Positions 5,922-14,128 of a stretch of 15,759 nt of DNA are shown here, one piece after another. The DNA lies in NCBI GenBank assembly GCA_002439285.1, contig DJTQ01000331.1, positions 1-15,759 on the forward strand. Reading direction: 5' to 3'. Both the position numbers and the translations under genes were made by a program. This DNA is from Paenibacillaceae bacterium UBA6304 (GTDB lineage: Bacteria > Bacillota > Bacilli > Paenibacillales > Paenibacillaceae). Positions within the stretch are counted from its first letter, which is position 1. Each line of letters starts with the position of its first letter. The notes under the pieces were generated by a model that made no database searches, was not told the origin of the DNA, and saw only the letters and a list, made by a program, of their open reading frames with translations.

Positions 5922-8147
5922 ATGACAACATTAGCGCGAAAAAGGCTAGCCATCTGGATGGGGCTCGGGGCCGTATTGATTGCTGGCGGGGTCTTTCTGG
6001 TAACCTTGATTTTACCTCCTTCCCATGTCAGCTTCGCAACCTCCGATGGCGCAGAAATGAAGTTCCAAACCTCGGGCGACAAGTTCATGGAGTATGAGGG
6101 TGAAGGAACCTGGAATGAGCTGTTTGTAAAAGGCGTAAATCTGGGTGCAACGGTTCCCGGACATTTCCCGGGAGAATTCCCGCTCACCGAAGACGATTAC
6201 TTGCGCTGGTTTAAACAGATCGATGATATGGGAGCAAATGTCATTCGTATCTATACGGTGCATAACCCGGTATTCTATAAGTCACTGGTTAAATACAATC
6301 GGGACAAGGAAGAGGACCCGTTGTATTTCATTCAAGGAATCTGGTCCCCCGAGGAACAATTGATCGAGCTCAAGGATGCTTACAACTCGGGGATCAAACA
6401 GAAATTCCACAAGGAAATCGAAAAAGCGGTCAAAGCGGTATACGGCGATTTGAAGATAGAAGCCGTCGCCGGGGAATCGGGTGGCAAATATACCGCCAAT
6501 GCGGGACCCTATTTAATGGGCTGGCATATCGGCACCGAATGGGATCCCGAAATGGTCGATAATACAAACAAAGTGCATGCGGGAACGGAACCGTATCAAG
6601 GCAAGCACTTTGCGGCCACTGCGGAAGCTAGCCCGTTCGAAAGCTGGCTGGCGGAGTTGGTTGACCAAACCGCACAACAGGAACGGGCCTACGGATGGGA
6701 ACATCCGATCACGTTTACGAACTGGGTGACGACCGATGTGCTGGAACATCCGGGCGAGCCGTTGTTTGAAGAAGACATGGCTAGCGTAGATGCCACGCAT
6801 ATCGAGCCGGTGAATTGGGAGGCGGGTTATTTTGCAGCTTATCACGTCTACCCGTATTACCCTGATTTCTTCCACCTGGATGAGACGCTGGAAACGATTC
6901 CGGACGGAAGCGACGACTACAACACGTACAAAACCTATTTGAAAAATCTGAAGGCTTATTACAAGGATATTCCGATCATGGTGACGGAATACGGAGTTCC
7001 TTCTTCGCTCGGTGTGTCACATCTGGGTCGCGGAGGACGTGACCAAGGCGGGCATAGCGAACACGAGCAGGGCGAAATCGACGTATCTCTTACGAAGGAT
7101 ATTTACGAAGAGGGATATGCGGGAGCGATTCTGTTCATGTGGCAGGACGAATGGTTTAAGAAGACGTGGAATACGATGCGCTTTGAAATTCCGGAAGACC
7201 GCCGCTCGTATTGGCTGAATGTACTTACGAACGAGAAGCTGTTCGGCATTCTTTCCATGGGTCCGGGCAAAGAGGACCTGATTACAATCGATGGCAAGCT
7301 CGAGGACTGGAATGCATTGGCTGAGGGGGAAGTGAAGGTATGGGACAATCCTTCACCCGGCATGAAGCAACTGCGCGTAACGCATGACGAAGCTTACGTA
7401 TATGTGGGGCTGACGCTGGATGAGCCGTTCGATCCGTCCGCGAAGGAAATTTATCTTGGAAGCCATACTTTGGCTGGTGGAGATCAGCCGAAAACCGAGC
7501 TCCCGGGGAAAAATCTGAGCGACGGACTGGAAAATATAGTCGTGATTGGAAGCGATGAGGAAACTCAGGTGAAAGCAGCGCCTACGTATGATTTTCACCG
7601 TCGCTTGTACGGACAGTACGGTTACTGGATGCTCGATGAGCAGACCGAAGAGCAAAAGGTTGAATTTCAACCGTGGAAGCTGGCCGTCAGTTTGACGATG
7701 ACACCGCCGGATACCCGATTCGCTCAACCGTTTAAAGATATGACGGTCGGGAAACTGATACGGGGCACATCGGATCGCGAAAGCGAAGACTTCAACTCGC
7801 TGACTTCATGGCAATACAGCGGCAATGAAGTAGAGCTGCGCATTCCATGGATGCTGTTGGGCTTTGCCGATCCGAGCTCGCTGCAGGTCATCAGCTATGG
7901 ACCACTGAAAAAGGATCGCACCTTTACCACGGAAAAAACGGATGGCATCACCTTTGTGCCTTGGATAGTGGACCGCGGTAGCGGTGGAGTATCCTGGCCC
8001 GGCGAAAGCGGAACCTTAGATTTGAATACCCAGCCGAAATATACCTGGTCCCCTTGGGAGACCGTCAAGTATACCGAGCATTTGAAATCGGGCTATTATG
8101 CCTTGAAGGCTTACTATGAGAGCTTGCCGGATCACAGGACGCAATAA
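5922..8147 (+). CDS. Membrane-anchored clan GH-A glycosidase-like protein with CBM9-like C-terminal domain
   Basis: A 741-residue protein, first gene of the polysaccharide cluster. Residues 8-31 form one membrane anchor after a basic start, so the rest is probably outside the cell. Residues 66-440 read as a (beta/alpha)8 glycosidase barrel: FVKGVNLG at strand 1, G-A-N-V-I-R-I-Y at strand 2, E206 in GWHIGTEW as the likely acid/base and E356 in IMVTEYG as the likely nucleophile, and FMWQDEWFKKTWN near strand 8. The usual Asn before the acid/base is Thr here (T205), so activity or specificity may differ. Residues 454-700 begin ITIDGKLEDWN and continue with A-Y-V-Y-V-G-L, as in CBM9/DOMON-like carbohydrate-binding domains. 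The start is uncertain: GAGGTGA (5900-5906) is 15 bases from ATG 5922, but no better in-frame start exists. It probably binds and trims or transfers the cluster's own polymer. Confidence 0.82.
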   Translation: MTTLARKRLAIWMGLGAVLIAGGVFLVTLILPPSHVSFATSDGAEMKFQTSGDKFMEYEGEGTWNELFVKGVNLGATVPGHFPGEFPLTEDDYLRWFKQIDDMGANVIRIYTVHNPVFYKSLVKYNRDKEEDPLYFIQGIWSPEEQLIELKDAYNSGIKQKFHKEIEKAVKAVYGDLKIEAVAGESGGKYTANAGPYLMGWHIGTEWDPEMVDNTNKVHAGTEPYQGKHFAATAEASPFESWLAELVDQTAQQERAYGWEHPITFTNWVTTDVLEHPGEPLFEEDMASVDATHIEPVNWEAGYFAAYHVYPYYPDFFHLDETLETIPDGSDDYNTYKTYLKNLKAYYKDIPIMVTEYGVPSSLGVSHLGRGGRDQGGHSEHEQGEIDVSLTKDIYEEGYAGAILFMWQDEWFKKTWNTMRFEIPEDRRSYWLNVLTNEKLFGILSMGPGKEDLITIDGKLEDWNALAEGEVKVWDNPSPGMKQLRVTHDEAYVYVGLTLDEPFDPSAKEIYLGSHTLAGGDQPKTELPGKNLSDGLENIVVIGSDEETQVKAAPTYDFHRRLYGQYGYWMLDEQTEEQKVEFQPWKLAVSLTMTPPDTRFAQPFKDMTVGKLIRGTSDRESEDFNSLTSWQYSGNEVELRIPWMLLGFADPSSLQVISYGPLKKDRTFTTEKTDGITFVPWIVDRGSGGVSWPGESGTLDLNTQPKYTWSPWETVKYTEHLKSGYYALKAYYESLPDHRTQ

Positions 8148-8207
8148 TATTCTCGGCGGAATGCGACAAGCTTGTGTGCATGTATCAGGAAGGAGGAAAT
8201 ATTCTTT

Positions 8208-9401
8208 ATGGATTCGCATCTTACCGTGGCAATCTATTTCGTTTACATTTGCCTCGGATTGATTGGGGCAGGCATGCTGCTATTATTCTGGCTCAGGATC
8301 AGATCGATCCGCATAGACAAGAAGACTGAATTGTATCTTCGGAAGCATCAGGAATATTTCAAGTTTATTCAAACTCATCTGAACGGGGCATCCGACTTGC
8401 CCCTGCCGCCCGGCAAATTGACGAAGCTGGAACGGCGGGTAGTTCAGAACAAGCTGATCGAATGGATCGGGCAGTTCAAGGGTGAGATTCGCGAGAAGCT
8501 GATGAAGCTTTGCCATGATGCAGGCTTTGTCCGCGATGATATCAGTTTGCTGGATAGTTTGTTTTACGGCCGGCGCGTCTCGGCGGCATACCGCCTCGGC
8601 GGCATGCGGGCAGCGGAAGCTGTGCCGAGAATGCTGATCATGCTGGAGAAGCAGAGCTACAGTCCGCTGACGATCGTAATCGCTCGCTCCATCGCCAAGA
8701 GCGCGGAGCGGGGGGATCAACTCAAGGAAATGCTTCACCACCTGCTTCGACATGGCAAGCCGATTCATAATATGGCTGCCGACATTCTTATGGAGACCGG
8801 GCTGGATACAAGCGGACTGCTGCTCAAGCTGCTGGACGACGAGAATCCGGATTTCGTCAAGGTGGCGCTTGTCGCAATGTGGGGGCAGGCAGTTCCAGAA
8901 GTCGTCCCGGCGCTCGACCGACTGGTCGGCGCAGGAGAGAAGGACGTACGGGCGGAAGCGGTCAAGCTTTATTTAAGCTCCAATCCGGTACTGAAGGACG
9001 AGACGATCCGTGAGCTTATGGCTGACACGGATTGGGAAGTCCGGGCCGCGGTAGCCAAATCAATCGGCAATTTGCATGCAGCCGGAAGTATTCCGCTGCT
9101 GCGCACGGCCCTGCAGGATTCCAATTGGCGGGTACGCAACAATAGTGCTGAGAGCCTGGCAAAACTGGGCGAGACGGGATTTGAAGTGCTGTGTCAGATC
9201 GCTAAGCACGGGTCGGGAGTCGAACGCGAAACCGCCCTGAATCATGTGGAGAAGGCAATGCTTGAGGAAGCCGAACATCAAAAGCTTGATCAAATGATAG
9301 CCCATAACAAAAAAAAGCTGCTGTATGAACGGTACTTCGGAGTTTCTGAGTCCAAACCGGTTCGTCAGGTCGCAGCGGTCGGAGGGGATTACACTGCTTA
9401 G
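8208..9401 (+). CDS. Membrane-anchored HEAT-repeat protein
   Basis: A 397-residue protein starting at the ATG at 8208, 11 bases after AGGAGG. Residues 5-30 are a single membrane helix followed by the basic LRIRSIRIDKK, which places the long C-terminal part in the cytosol. A charged helical linker leads into HEAT (PBS-lyase-type) repeats, clearest at about residues 193-335: DENPDFVKVALVAMWG, EKDVRAEAVKLYLSS, DTDWEVRAAVAKSIGN and DSNWRVRNNSAESLAKLG. HEAT solenoids bind partner proteins and have no catalysis of their own. The gene runs into the synthase reading frame, so the two are tightly coupled. It is probably a cytosolic scaffold or regulator of the membrane synthase; the partner is inferred from position only. 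Confidence 0.88.
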   Translation: MDSHLTVAIYFVYICLGLIGAGMLLLFWLRIRSIRIDKKTELYLRKHQEYFKFIQTHLNGASDLPLPPGKLTKLERRVVQNKLIEWIGQFKGEIREKLMKLCHDAGFVRDDISLLDSLFYGRRVSAAYRLGGMRAAEAVPRMLIMLEKQSYSPLTIVIARSIAKSAERGDQLKEMLHHLLRHGKPIHNMAADILMETGLDTSGLLLKLLDDENPDFVKVALVAMWGQAVPEVVPALDRLVGAGEKDVRAEAVKLYLSSNPVLKDETIRELMADTDWEVRAAVAKSIGNLHAAGSIPLLRTALQDSNWRVRNNSAESLAKLGETGFEVLCQIAKHGSGVERETALNHVEKAMLEEAEHQKLDQMIAHNKKKLLYERYFGVSESKPVRQVAAVGGDYTA

Positions 9402-10821
9402 GGATATCTTACTCATTTACGGCCTGTTCGCGACGTACTATGTGATGACCGTAAATGTGGTTTATTTTTCAATCATGGCATTCTCGTTTCGCAATATTAT
9501 GACGATTTTCCGTCGGGCGGCATACTCGAAATTCAATACGCTGTCCGGTTCGGAACTCGTCCCGTCGATTTCTCTATTGGTTCCGGCCTATAACGAGGAA
9601 GTAACCGTCATTGAGAATGTAAAGTGTCTGATGACGCTGAACTATCCGACGTATGAGGTGATCGTGATCAACGACGGATCGAGCGACGATACGCTCGGGG
9701 TACTCAGAAGGGAGTTCGGACTGGACCCGCTGCCGAATCCGGAAATGAGAAACTCCATCGACTGTCAGACAATTAACGCGGTTTATCATAATCCTCAGTA
9801 TCCGCATCTGTATGTTATTGATAAACCGAATGGCGGGAAGGCGGATTCGCTGAACGCCGGGATTAATCTGTCGCATTATCCGTTGATTTCTTCGATCGAC
9901 GCGGATTCTTTGCTGGAAAAGGACGCCTTGATCCGGATGGCCCGCATGTACATGGAGAATCCGGAAGAAACCGTCGCCATCGGCGGCGATGTCCGGATTG
10001 CCAATGGCTGCGTTATCGAGAACGGCGCAGTTAAGGAAGTGTCGTTACCGCGTAAGATGTGGCCGATGTTCCAGGCCGTCGAATACTTGAAGGCGTTCCT
10101 TGGCGGACGGATCGGCTGGAGTTCCATCAACGGGCTCATTATCGTTTCCGGTGCATTCGGGCTGTTCCGTAAAGACTATGTCATTGCGGTGGGCGGTTAC
10201 CGGGGCGGATATCCTGGAGAAGATATGAACATCATCATCAAGCTCCACCGTTATATGCTGGAGAACAAGCTGAAATACCGGATCGCCTTCTGTCCGGAAG
10301 CGGTGTGCTGGACCCAAGCTCCGGATACGTACCGGATCCTGTCCAATCAGCGCAAGCGCTGGGGACGGGGGAACTTGAAGAACATGATCGAGAACTATGA
10401 CATGGCCTTCAATCCGAAGTATAAAGTGATGGGGCTGTTGACAATGCCTTACAACATTATTTTTGAGGCGCTCAACCCTTACTTTAAAATAACAGGGCTA
10501 CTCGCCCTGATTGGATATACGATGCTCGATATGACGCATTGGCGGGTACTAGCGGTATTTTGGCTGATCAATTTCCTCAGCGGCTATCTGCTCAGCGTCG
10601 GGGCGTTGCTCCTAGAAGAGCTTGCATTCAAACGGTTTAACAAAATATCCGATCTGGCGCGGATGATGTTCTATTCGGCGATCAAGTTTTTCGGATATGC
10701 CCAGCTTGGCGGGCTATGGCGGATTCAGGGCCATATTCAATATTTGCGCAACAACAACTCCTGGGGGACGATGACCCGGCAAAGCTGGCAAGAGAAAAGC
10801 GACACGGCGAAATCGGCATAG
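9325..10821 (+). CDS. Processive family 2 glycosyltransferase, polysaccharide synthase (BcsA/HasA-type fold)
   Basis: Membrane polysaccharide synthase that polymerises nucleotide sugars at the cytosolic face and threads the chain out. Numbered from ATG 9325 (498 residues): membrane helices at about 25-54, GT-A domain from 80 with LVPAYNEE, D117 in VINDGSSDD, the DAD metal site at 192-194, the acceptor acid in GYPGED (D300), and QRKRW at 342-346, the QxxRW signature of processive enzymes. Three to four helices follow (about 366-465). No PilZ domain is present, so any c-di-GMP control would need another protein. The start is doubtful. ATG 9325 has no ribosome binding site and overlaps the HEAT gene by 77 bases. 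The only good site, GGAGGGG (9381-9387), serves a CTG at 9394. The product sugar is unknown; the neighbouring dehydrogenase suggests a uronic-acid component. Confidence 0.94.
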   Translation: MNGTSEFLSPNRFVRSQRSEGITLLRDILLIYGLFATYYVMTVNVVYFSIMAFSFRNIMTIFRRAAYSKFNTLSGSELVPSISLLVPAYNEEVTVIENVKCLMTLNYPTYEVIVINDGSSDDTLGVLRREFGLDPLPNPEMRNSIDCQTINAVYHNPQYPHLYVIDKPNGGKADSLNAGINLSHYPLISSIDADSLLEKDALIRMARMYMENPEETVAIGGDVRIANGCVIENGAVKEVSLPRKMWPMFQAVEYLKAFLGGRIGWSSINGLIIVSGAFGLFRKDYVIAVGGYRGGYPGEDMNIIIKLHRYMLENKLKYRIAFCPEAVCWTQAPDTYRILSNQRKRWGRGNLKNMIENYDMAFNPKYKVMGLLTMPYNIIFEALNPYFKITGLLALIGYTMLDMTHWRVLAVFWLINFLSGYLLSVGALLLEELAFKRFNKISDLARMMFYSAIKFFGYAQLGGLWRIQGHIQYLRNNNSWGTMTRQSWQEKSDTAKSA

Positions 10822-10919
10822 CCCACGTTCCGTGTCACCCGGGCGGGAAGGGAGTTGATAGCAAGGGAATACAGCCAAATCCATGGCTGATCAATTTAAA
10901 ACTTAGGAAGGCGGGATGA

Positions 10920-11729
10920 ATGATGCCAAATACGACATTGGAAAGTCGGCAAGAGCAAACTAGCTTATATCAGGAAATTGAGCAAAGCGTGAAGGAGACC
11001 GGACTTGAAGTGAGCGGGGTTCTATTCATTTCTTGCGCGGGCGGACCATCTTATATGGAAACGCAAGTGCGTGGCATCCTGGAGTCCCAACCTGGTTTAA
11101 CTTATAAAGTTTGGGGCGGGGAAGAGCCGGGAAGCTTCTTCATTTTACTGCCGGGCCAGACGTTGGATGCCGTACATTTTCAAGGGCTGCTCTTAAAACA
11201 GCGTCTGCAGGAAATTATCGCCGACTTCGATCCGCGGATGACGCTAGCGAGCTTTCCTGAGCAGGGAGAACTGACGCAGCAGGTGCTGATCCAAATGGAG
11301 GATTCCGTTAAGCATCATGCTTCCGGAGAGATCCACATCTTCTCAAGAGAAGAAGTGCAAGCTTCGCGGAGCCGGATTCTGATCGTCGAAGGGGATGCAA
11401 CGGTTCGCGAATTTTTGGAAATTCGTTTGCAAATGCAAGGATATGAAACCGCCGTTGCGGATAACGGACTCTCCGCCTTGGATCTCATGGAGTCGTGGAA
11501 GCCGGACCTGGTGTTAACCGAACTGAATTTGTATGGAATTGACGGCCTTCCTTATATTCATCATATTCAGCAACTGAATGTTGCCGAGGCTCCCAAAATC
11601 GTCGTCCTGACAGAGCAACGGGTAGAGCAAACGATCAGCCTGTGCTTCCAAAACGGGGTTGACGATTATATTACGAAGCCGTTCTCGCCGGTTGAGCTGG
11701 ATGCCCGAATTCGTCGTTGCATTCATTAA
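10920..11729 (+). CDS. Degenerate GGDEF plus pseudo-receiver protein
   Basis: A 269-residue cytosolic protein with two signalling-type domains. Residues 15-145 resemble a shortened diguanylate cyclase domain: VSGVLFIS as the first strand, VWGGEEPGSFFILLPG at 64-79 where GGDEF should be, and RMTLASFPEQG as the S-x-G strand. The catalytic motif is GGEEP, and no RxxD inhibitory site precedes it, so synthesis of c-di-GMP is unlikely. Residues 151-268 are a response-regulator receiver. It keeps acidic residues E157 and D159, T231 and K253 (ITKPFSP), but the phospho-acceptor Asp is Glu (E201 in LVLTELNLYGIDG). No output domain follows. AGGAAGGCGGG lies just upstream; ATG 10920 or 10923 could be the start. 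Its place next to the synthase suggests phosphorylation-independent control. The receiver is certain, the GGDEF origin probable. Confidence 0.87.
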   Translation: MMPNTTLESRQEQTSLYQEIEQSVKETGLEVSGVLFISCAGGPSYMETQVRGILESQPGLTYKVWGGEEPGSFFILLPGQTLDAVHFQGLLLKQRLQEIIADFDPRMTLASFPEQGELTQQVLIQMEDSVKHHASGEIHIFSREEVQASRSRILIVEGDATVREFLEIRLQMQGYETAVADNGLSALDLMESWKPDLVLTELNLYGIDGLPYIHHIQQLNVAEAPKIVVLTEQRVEQTISLCFQNGVDDYITKPFSPVELDARIRRCIH

Positions 11730-11803
11730 TATCGTACTGACAAAGTCAAGCAGTGATTCTGAACAAGCATAGCACCTATACAGATAAAACGGAGGTTGGA
11801 GCA

Positions 11804-13168
11804 GTGAATAAACAATATCGGACTTTACTGGAAGCCATCGAATCGAAAAATGCGGTACTTGGAGTTGTAGGCCTTGGTTATGTCGGCCTTCCCTTGGCCG
11901 TGGAAATGGTGAAGCAGGGTTTCAATGTCGTCGGCATCGACCTGGATGCTACTAAAATTGACAAACTTTATCGCGGAGAGTCTTATATTCATGATATCTC
12001 ACCAGAAACCCTTGCAGAAGTAATGGCTACAGGCCGGTTCAAGCCGACCGCGGATTATGCTTCCCTGCGGGAGATCGATGCGATCAGCATCTGCGTTCCG
12101 ACCCCTCTCAGCGAAAATCAGGATCCGGATACTTCCTATATTGTGACGGTTGTAGACCAAATTAAGCGTTATATGAAAAAAGGGGTGCTCATTACCCTGG
12201 AAAGCACGACATACCCGGGTACAACGGAGGAGTTAATCCAGAGGGAGCTCGAGGGCATCGGCCATGTTGTCGGTGAGGACTTCTTCCTTTGCTTCTCTCC
12301 TGAGCGGGTGGACCCTTCAAATACGAAGTTTAATACATTCAATACGCCGAAAGTTATCGGTGGAACGACCGAAGCCTGCCTGGCCCTAGGAAATGCATTG
12401 TACAGCAAATATGTCGAGACAGTCGTGCCAGTCAGCTCGCCTAAAGTCGCGGAGATGTCCAAATTGCTGGAGAATACGTTCCGCAGCGTCAATATCGCAT
12501 TCATCAATGAAATGGCGATGATGTGCGACCGGATGGGCATCGACATTTGGGAAGTCATCGATGCGGCGAAGACGAAACCGTTCGGATTTATGCCGTTTTA
12601 TCCGGGACCGGGGATTGGTGGACACTGCATTCCGCTCGATCCGATGTACCTGTCTTGGAAAGCTAAAGGTTTCCGCTTCTATAGTCAGTTTATCGAACTG
12701 GCGCAATCGACGAATGATAACATGCCTTATTATGTAGTGAACAAGACGTCCAAAATTTTGAATGAATATGCGAAATCCATTAAGAAATCGAAAATTCTTA
12801 TTTTAGGCATGGCCTATAAACCGGATATCGCGGACCTTCGCGAATCGCCGGCCCTGGAAGTATATGAGCTCTACAAGGATAGCGGCGCGGCCGTAGAATA
12901 CTATGATCCTCATGCGTCGAGCTTCCGTGACAAGAACGGAGTTACCGTGTATAGCGTGAAGTATGATCTGGAGAAATTCAAGTCTTACGACTGCATCGTG
13001 CTCGTAACCAATCACAGCAGTCTCGATTACGGAACTATCGCTCATCTTGGCGTTCCGATCGTCGATACGCGTAATGCGTTCCGCGATTTCCGGTTGCCGC
13101 ATATTTACAAGATCGGTCATTCGGTACAGCATGTAGTAGAACAAGATGAGGCGTTGATCGTCGGTTAA
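11804..13168 (+). CDS. Nucleotide-sugar 6-dehydrogenase, UDP-GlcNAc/UDP-ManNAc type (WbpA/WecC-like)
   Basis: NAD-dependent four-electron oxidation of a UDP-hexose or UDP-N-acetylhexosamine to the uronic acid. Started at GTG 11804 (GGAGG eight bases upstream) it has 454 residues, normal for the family. The Rossmann motif GVVGLGYVGLP is at 20-30, the acid binding NAD ribose in VGIDLD follows, and the active-site Cys is C275 in GPGIGGHCIPLDP. In UDP-glucose dehydrogenases this stretch is usually GGSCFPKD; the GGHCIPLDP form points to the N-acetylhexosamine group (WbpA, TviB, WecC). The linker Lys is in SKLLENTFRSVNIAF, and the C-terminal domain keeps GMAYKPDIADLRESPALE. An in-frame GTG at 11753 lacks a ribosome binding site. 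It supplies the likely acidic precursor for the neighbouring synthase; the exact substrate cannot be read from sequence. Confidence 0.95.
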   Translation: MNKQYRTLLEAIESKNAVLGVVGLGYVGLPLAVEMVKQGFNVVGIDLDATKIDKLYRGESYIHDISPETLAEVMATGRFKPTADYASLREIDAISICVPTPLSENQDPDTSYIVTVVDQIKRYMKKGVLITLESTTYPGTTEELIQRELEGIGHVVGEDFFLCFSPERVDPSNTKFNTFNTPKVIGGTTEACLALGNALYSKYVETVVPVSSPKVAEMSKLLENTFRSVNIAFINEMAMMCDRMGIDIWEVIDAAKTKPFGFMPFYPGPGIGGHCIPLDPMYLSWKAKGFRFYSQFIELAQSTNDNMPYYVVNKTSKILNEYAKSIKKSKILILGMAYKPDIADLRESPALEVYELYKDSGAAVEYYDPHASSFRDKNGVTVYSVKYDLEKFKSYDCIVLVTNHSSLDYGTIAHLGVPIVDTRNAFRDFRLPHIYKIGHSVQHVVEQDEALIVG

Positions 13169-13196
13169 GTAAGAGCAAAAATAAGGGAGGCGGAAA

Positions 13197-14114
13197 ATGA
13201 AGATCCGGAATCTTAAGGCCGGGCGTAAGAGGCAGCTCTTCATCCTGGGCGGAGGAATTATGTTGTTTCTTCTGCTTCTCGTTATCCGTCCTTCCGCATC
13301 CGAAGCCAAGGCAACCTGGCTTTGGAATACGAAGTTGATTCAGCAGCATAGTGAAGATATCATTGCTTTTGCCAAAAAGCAGAGAGTGAAGATCATCTTT
13401 TTGCAAATTGGCGGTAATGTGAAGGAGGAGAGCTACCGGAATTTTATCCGGGAGGCTTTCTCCGCAGGGCTGGAGGTGCACGCCTTAAACGGGAAGCCGG
13501 AATGGGCGCTGCGTGATCATCGTCGGGAGGCGGATGTCTTTCTCGATTGGGTAAAAGAGTATAACACGGCATCTCAGCCGGAAGAGAGATTTGCCGGTGT
13601 ACAATTCGACGTAGAGCCTTACCTGCTGGATAATTGGGAGAAGCGCCAAGCGTCCATCGTAAAAGAGTGGGTGGAGAATGCTCAGAGTTGGACCCGGAAG
13701 GCTAAAGAAATGGATTTGGAAATCGGCGCAGCCGTTCCATTCTGGCTGGATGATCTCGATGTTCCCGGTGCGGATCGGGAAATACCTCTTAACCGGTGGA
13801 TGATCGAGAAATTTGATTATGTCGCCATTATGGCATACCGAGACGAAGCGGACAGGATTTACACGGCGGCAAAGGCCACCCTGGAGGAAGGGGACAGGCA
13901 CAAAAAGCCGGTATGGATCGGCGTAGAGCTAGGCGAGAGTAAGGAAGGCCCCGGCGTTTCGTTTCATGAAAGATCCTTCACCTTTCTAACCGGGGAGATC
14001 ACCAAGCTTGTAAGACTGGTTAAAGGCCATTCTTCCTTTGCCGGCATTGCGATCCACAGTTATGAGCCATGGCGCGACAAGTTGGTAAAGTGGGAGCAAT
14101 CACTAAAAAAATGA
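13197..14114 (+). CDS. Membrane-anchored TIM-barrel protein, putative polysaccharide hydrolase
   Basis: A 305-residue protein, last gene of the cluster, starting 28 bases after the dehydrogenase with GGGAGG before the ATG. A basic stretch (KAGRKRQ) and a hydrophobic segment at 14-30, ending near SASEAKA, act as a signal peptide or anchor, so the protein is outside the membrane. The body alternates strands and helices like a (beta/alpha)8 barrel: KIIFLQIGG, L-E-V-H-A-L-N-G, F-A-G-V-Q-F-D-V-E-P-Y, L-E-I-G-A-A-V-P-F-W, Y-V-A-I-M-A-Y-R-D, V-W-I-G-V-E-L-G and F-A-G-I-A-I-H-S-Y. D138 and E140 in QFDVEP, plus E244 in WIGVELGE, are candidate catalytic acids, recalling glycosidase barrels with a D-x-E motif. 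I do not recognise the exact family. The location suggests trimming or release of the exported polymer. Confidence 0.8.
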   Translation: MKIRNLKAGRKRQLFILGGGIMLFLLLLVIRPSASEAKATWLWNTKLIQQHSEDIIAFAKKQRVKIIFLQIGGNVKEESYRNFIREAFSAGLEVHALNGKPEWALRDHRREADVFLDWVKEYNTASQPEERFAGVQFDVEPYLLDNWEKRQASIVKEWVENAQSWTRKAKEMDLEIGAAVPFWLDDLDVPGADREIPLNRWMIEKFDYVAIMAYRDEADRIYTAAKATLEEGDRHKKPVWIGVELGESKEGPGVSFHERSFTFLTGEITKLVRLVKGHSSFAGIAIHSYEPWRDKLVKWEQSLKK

Positions 14115-14128
14115 ATATCGGTTAACAC

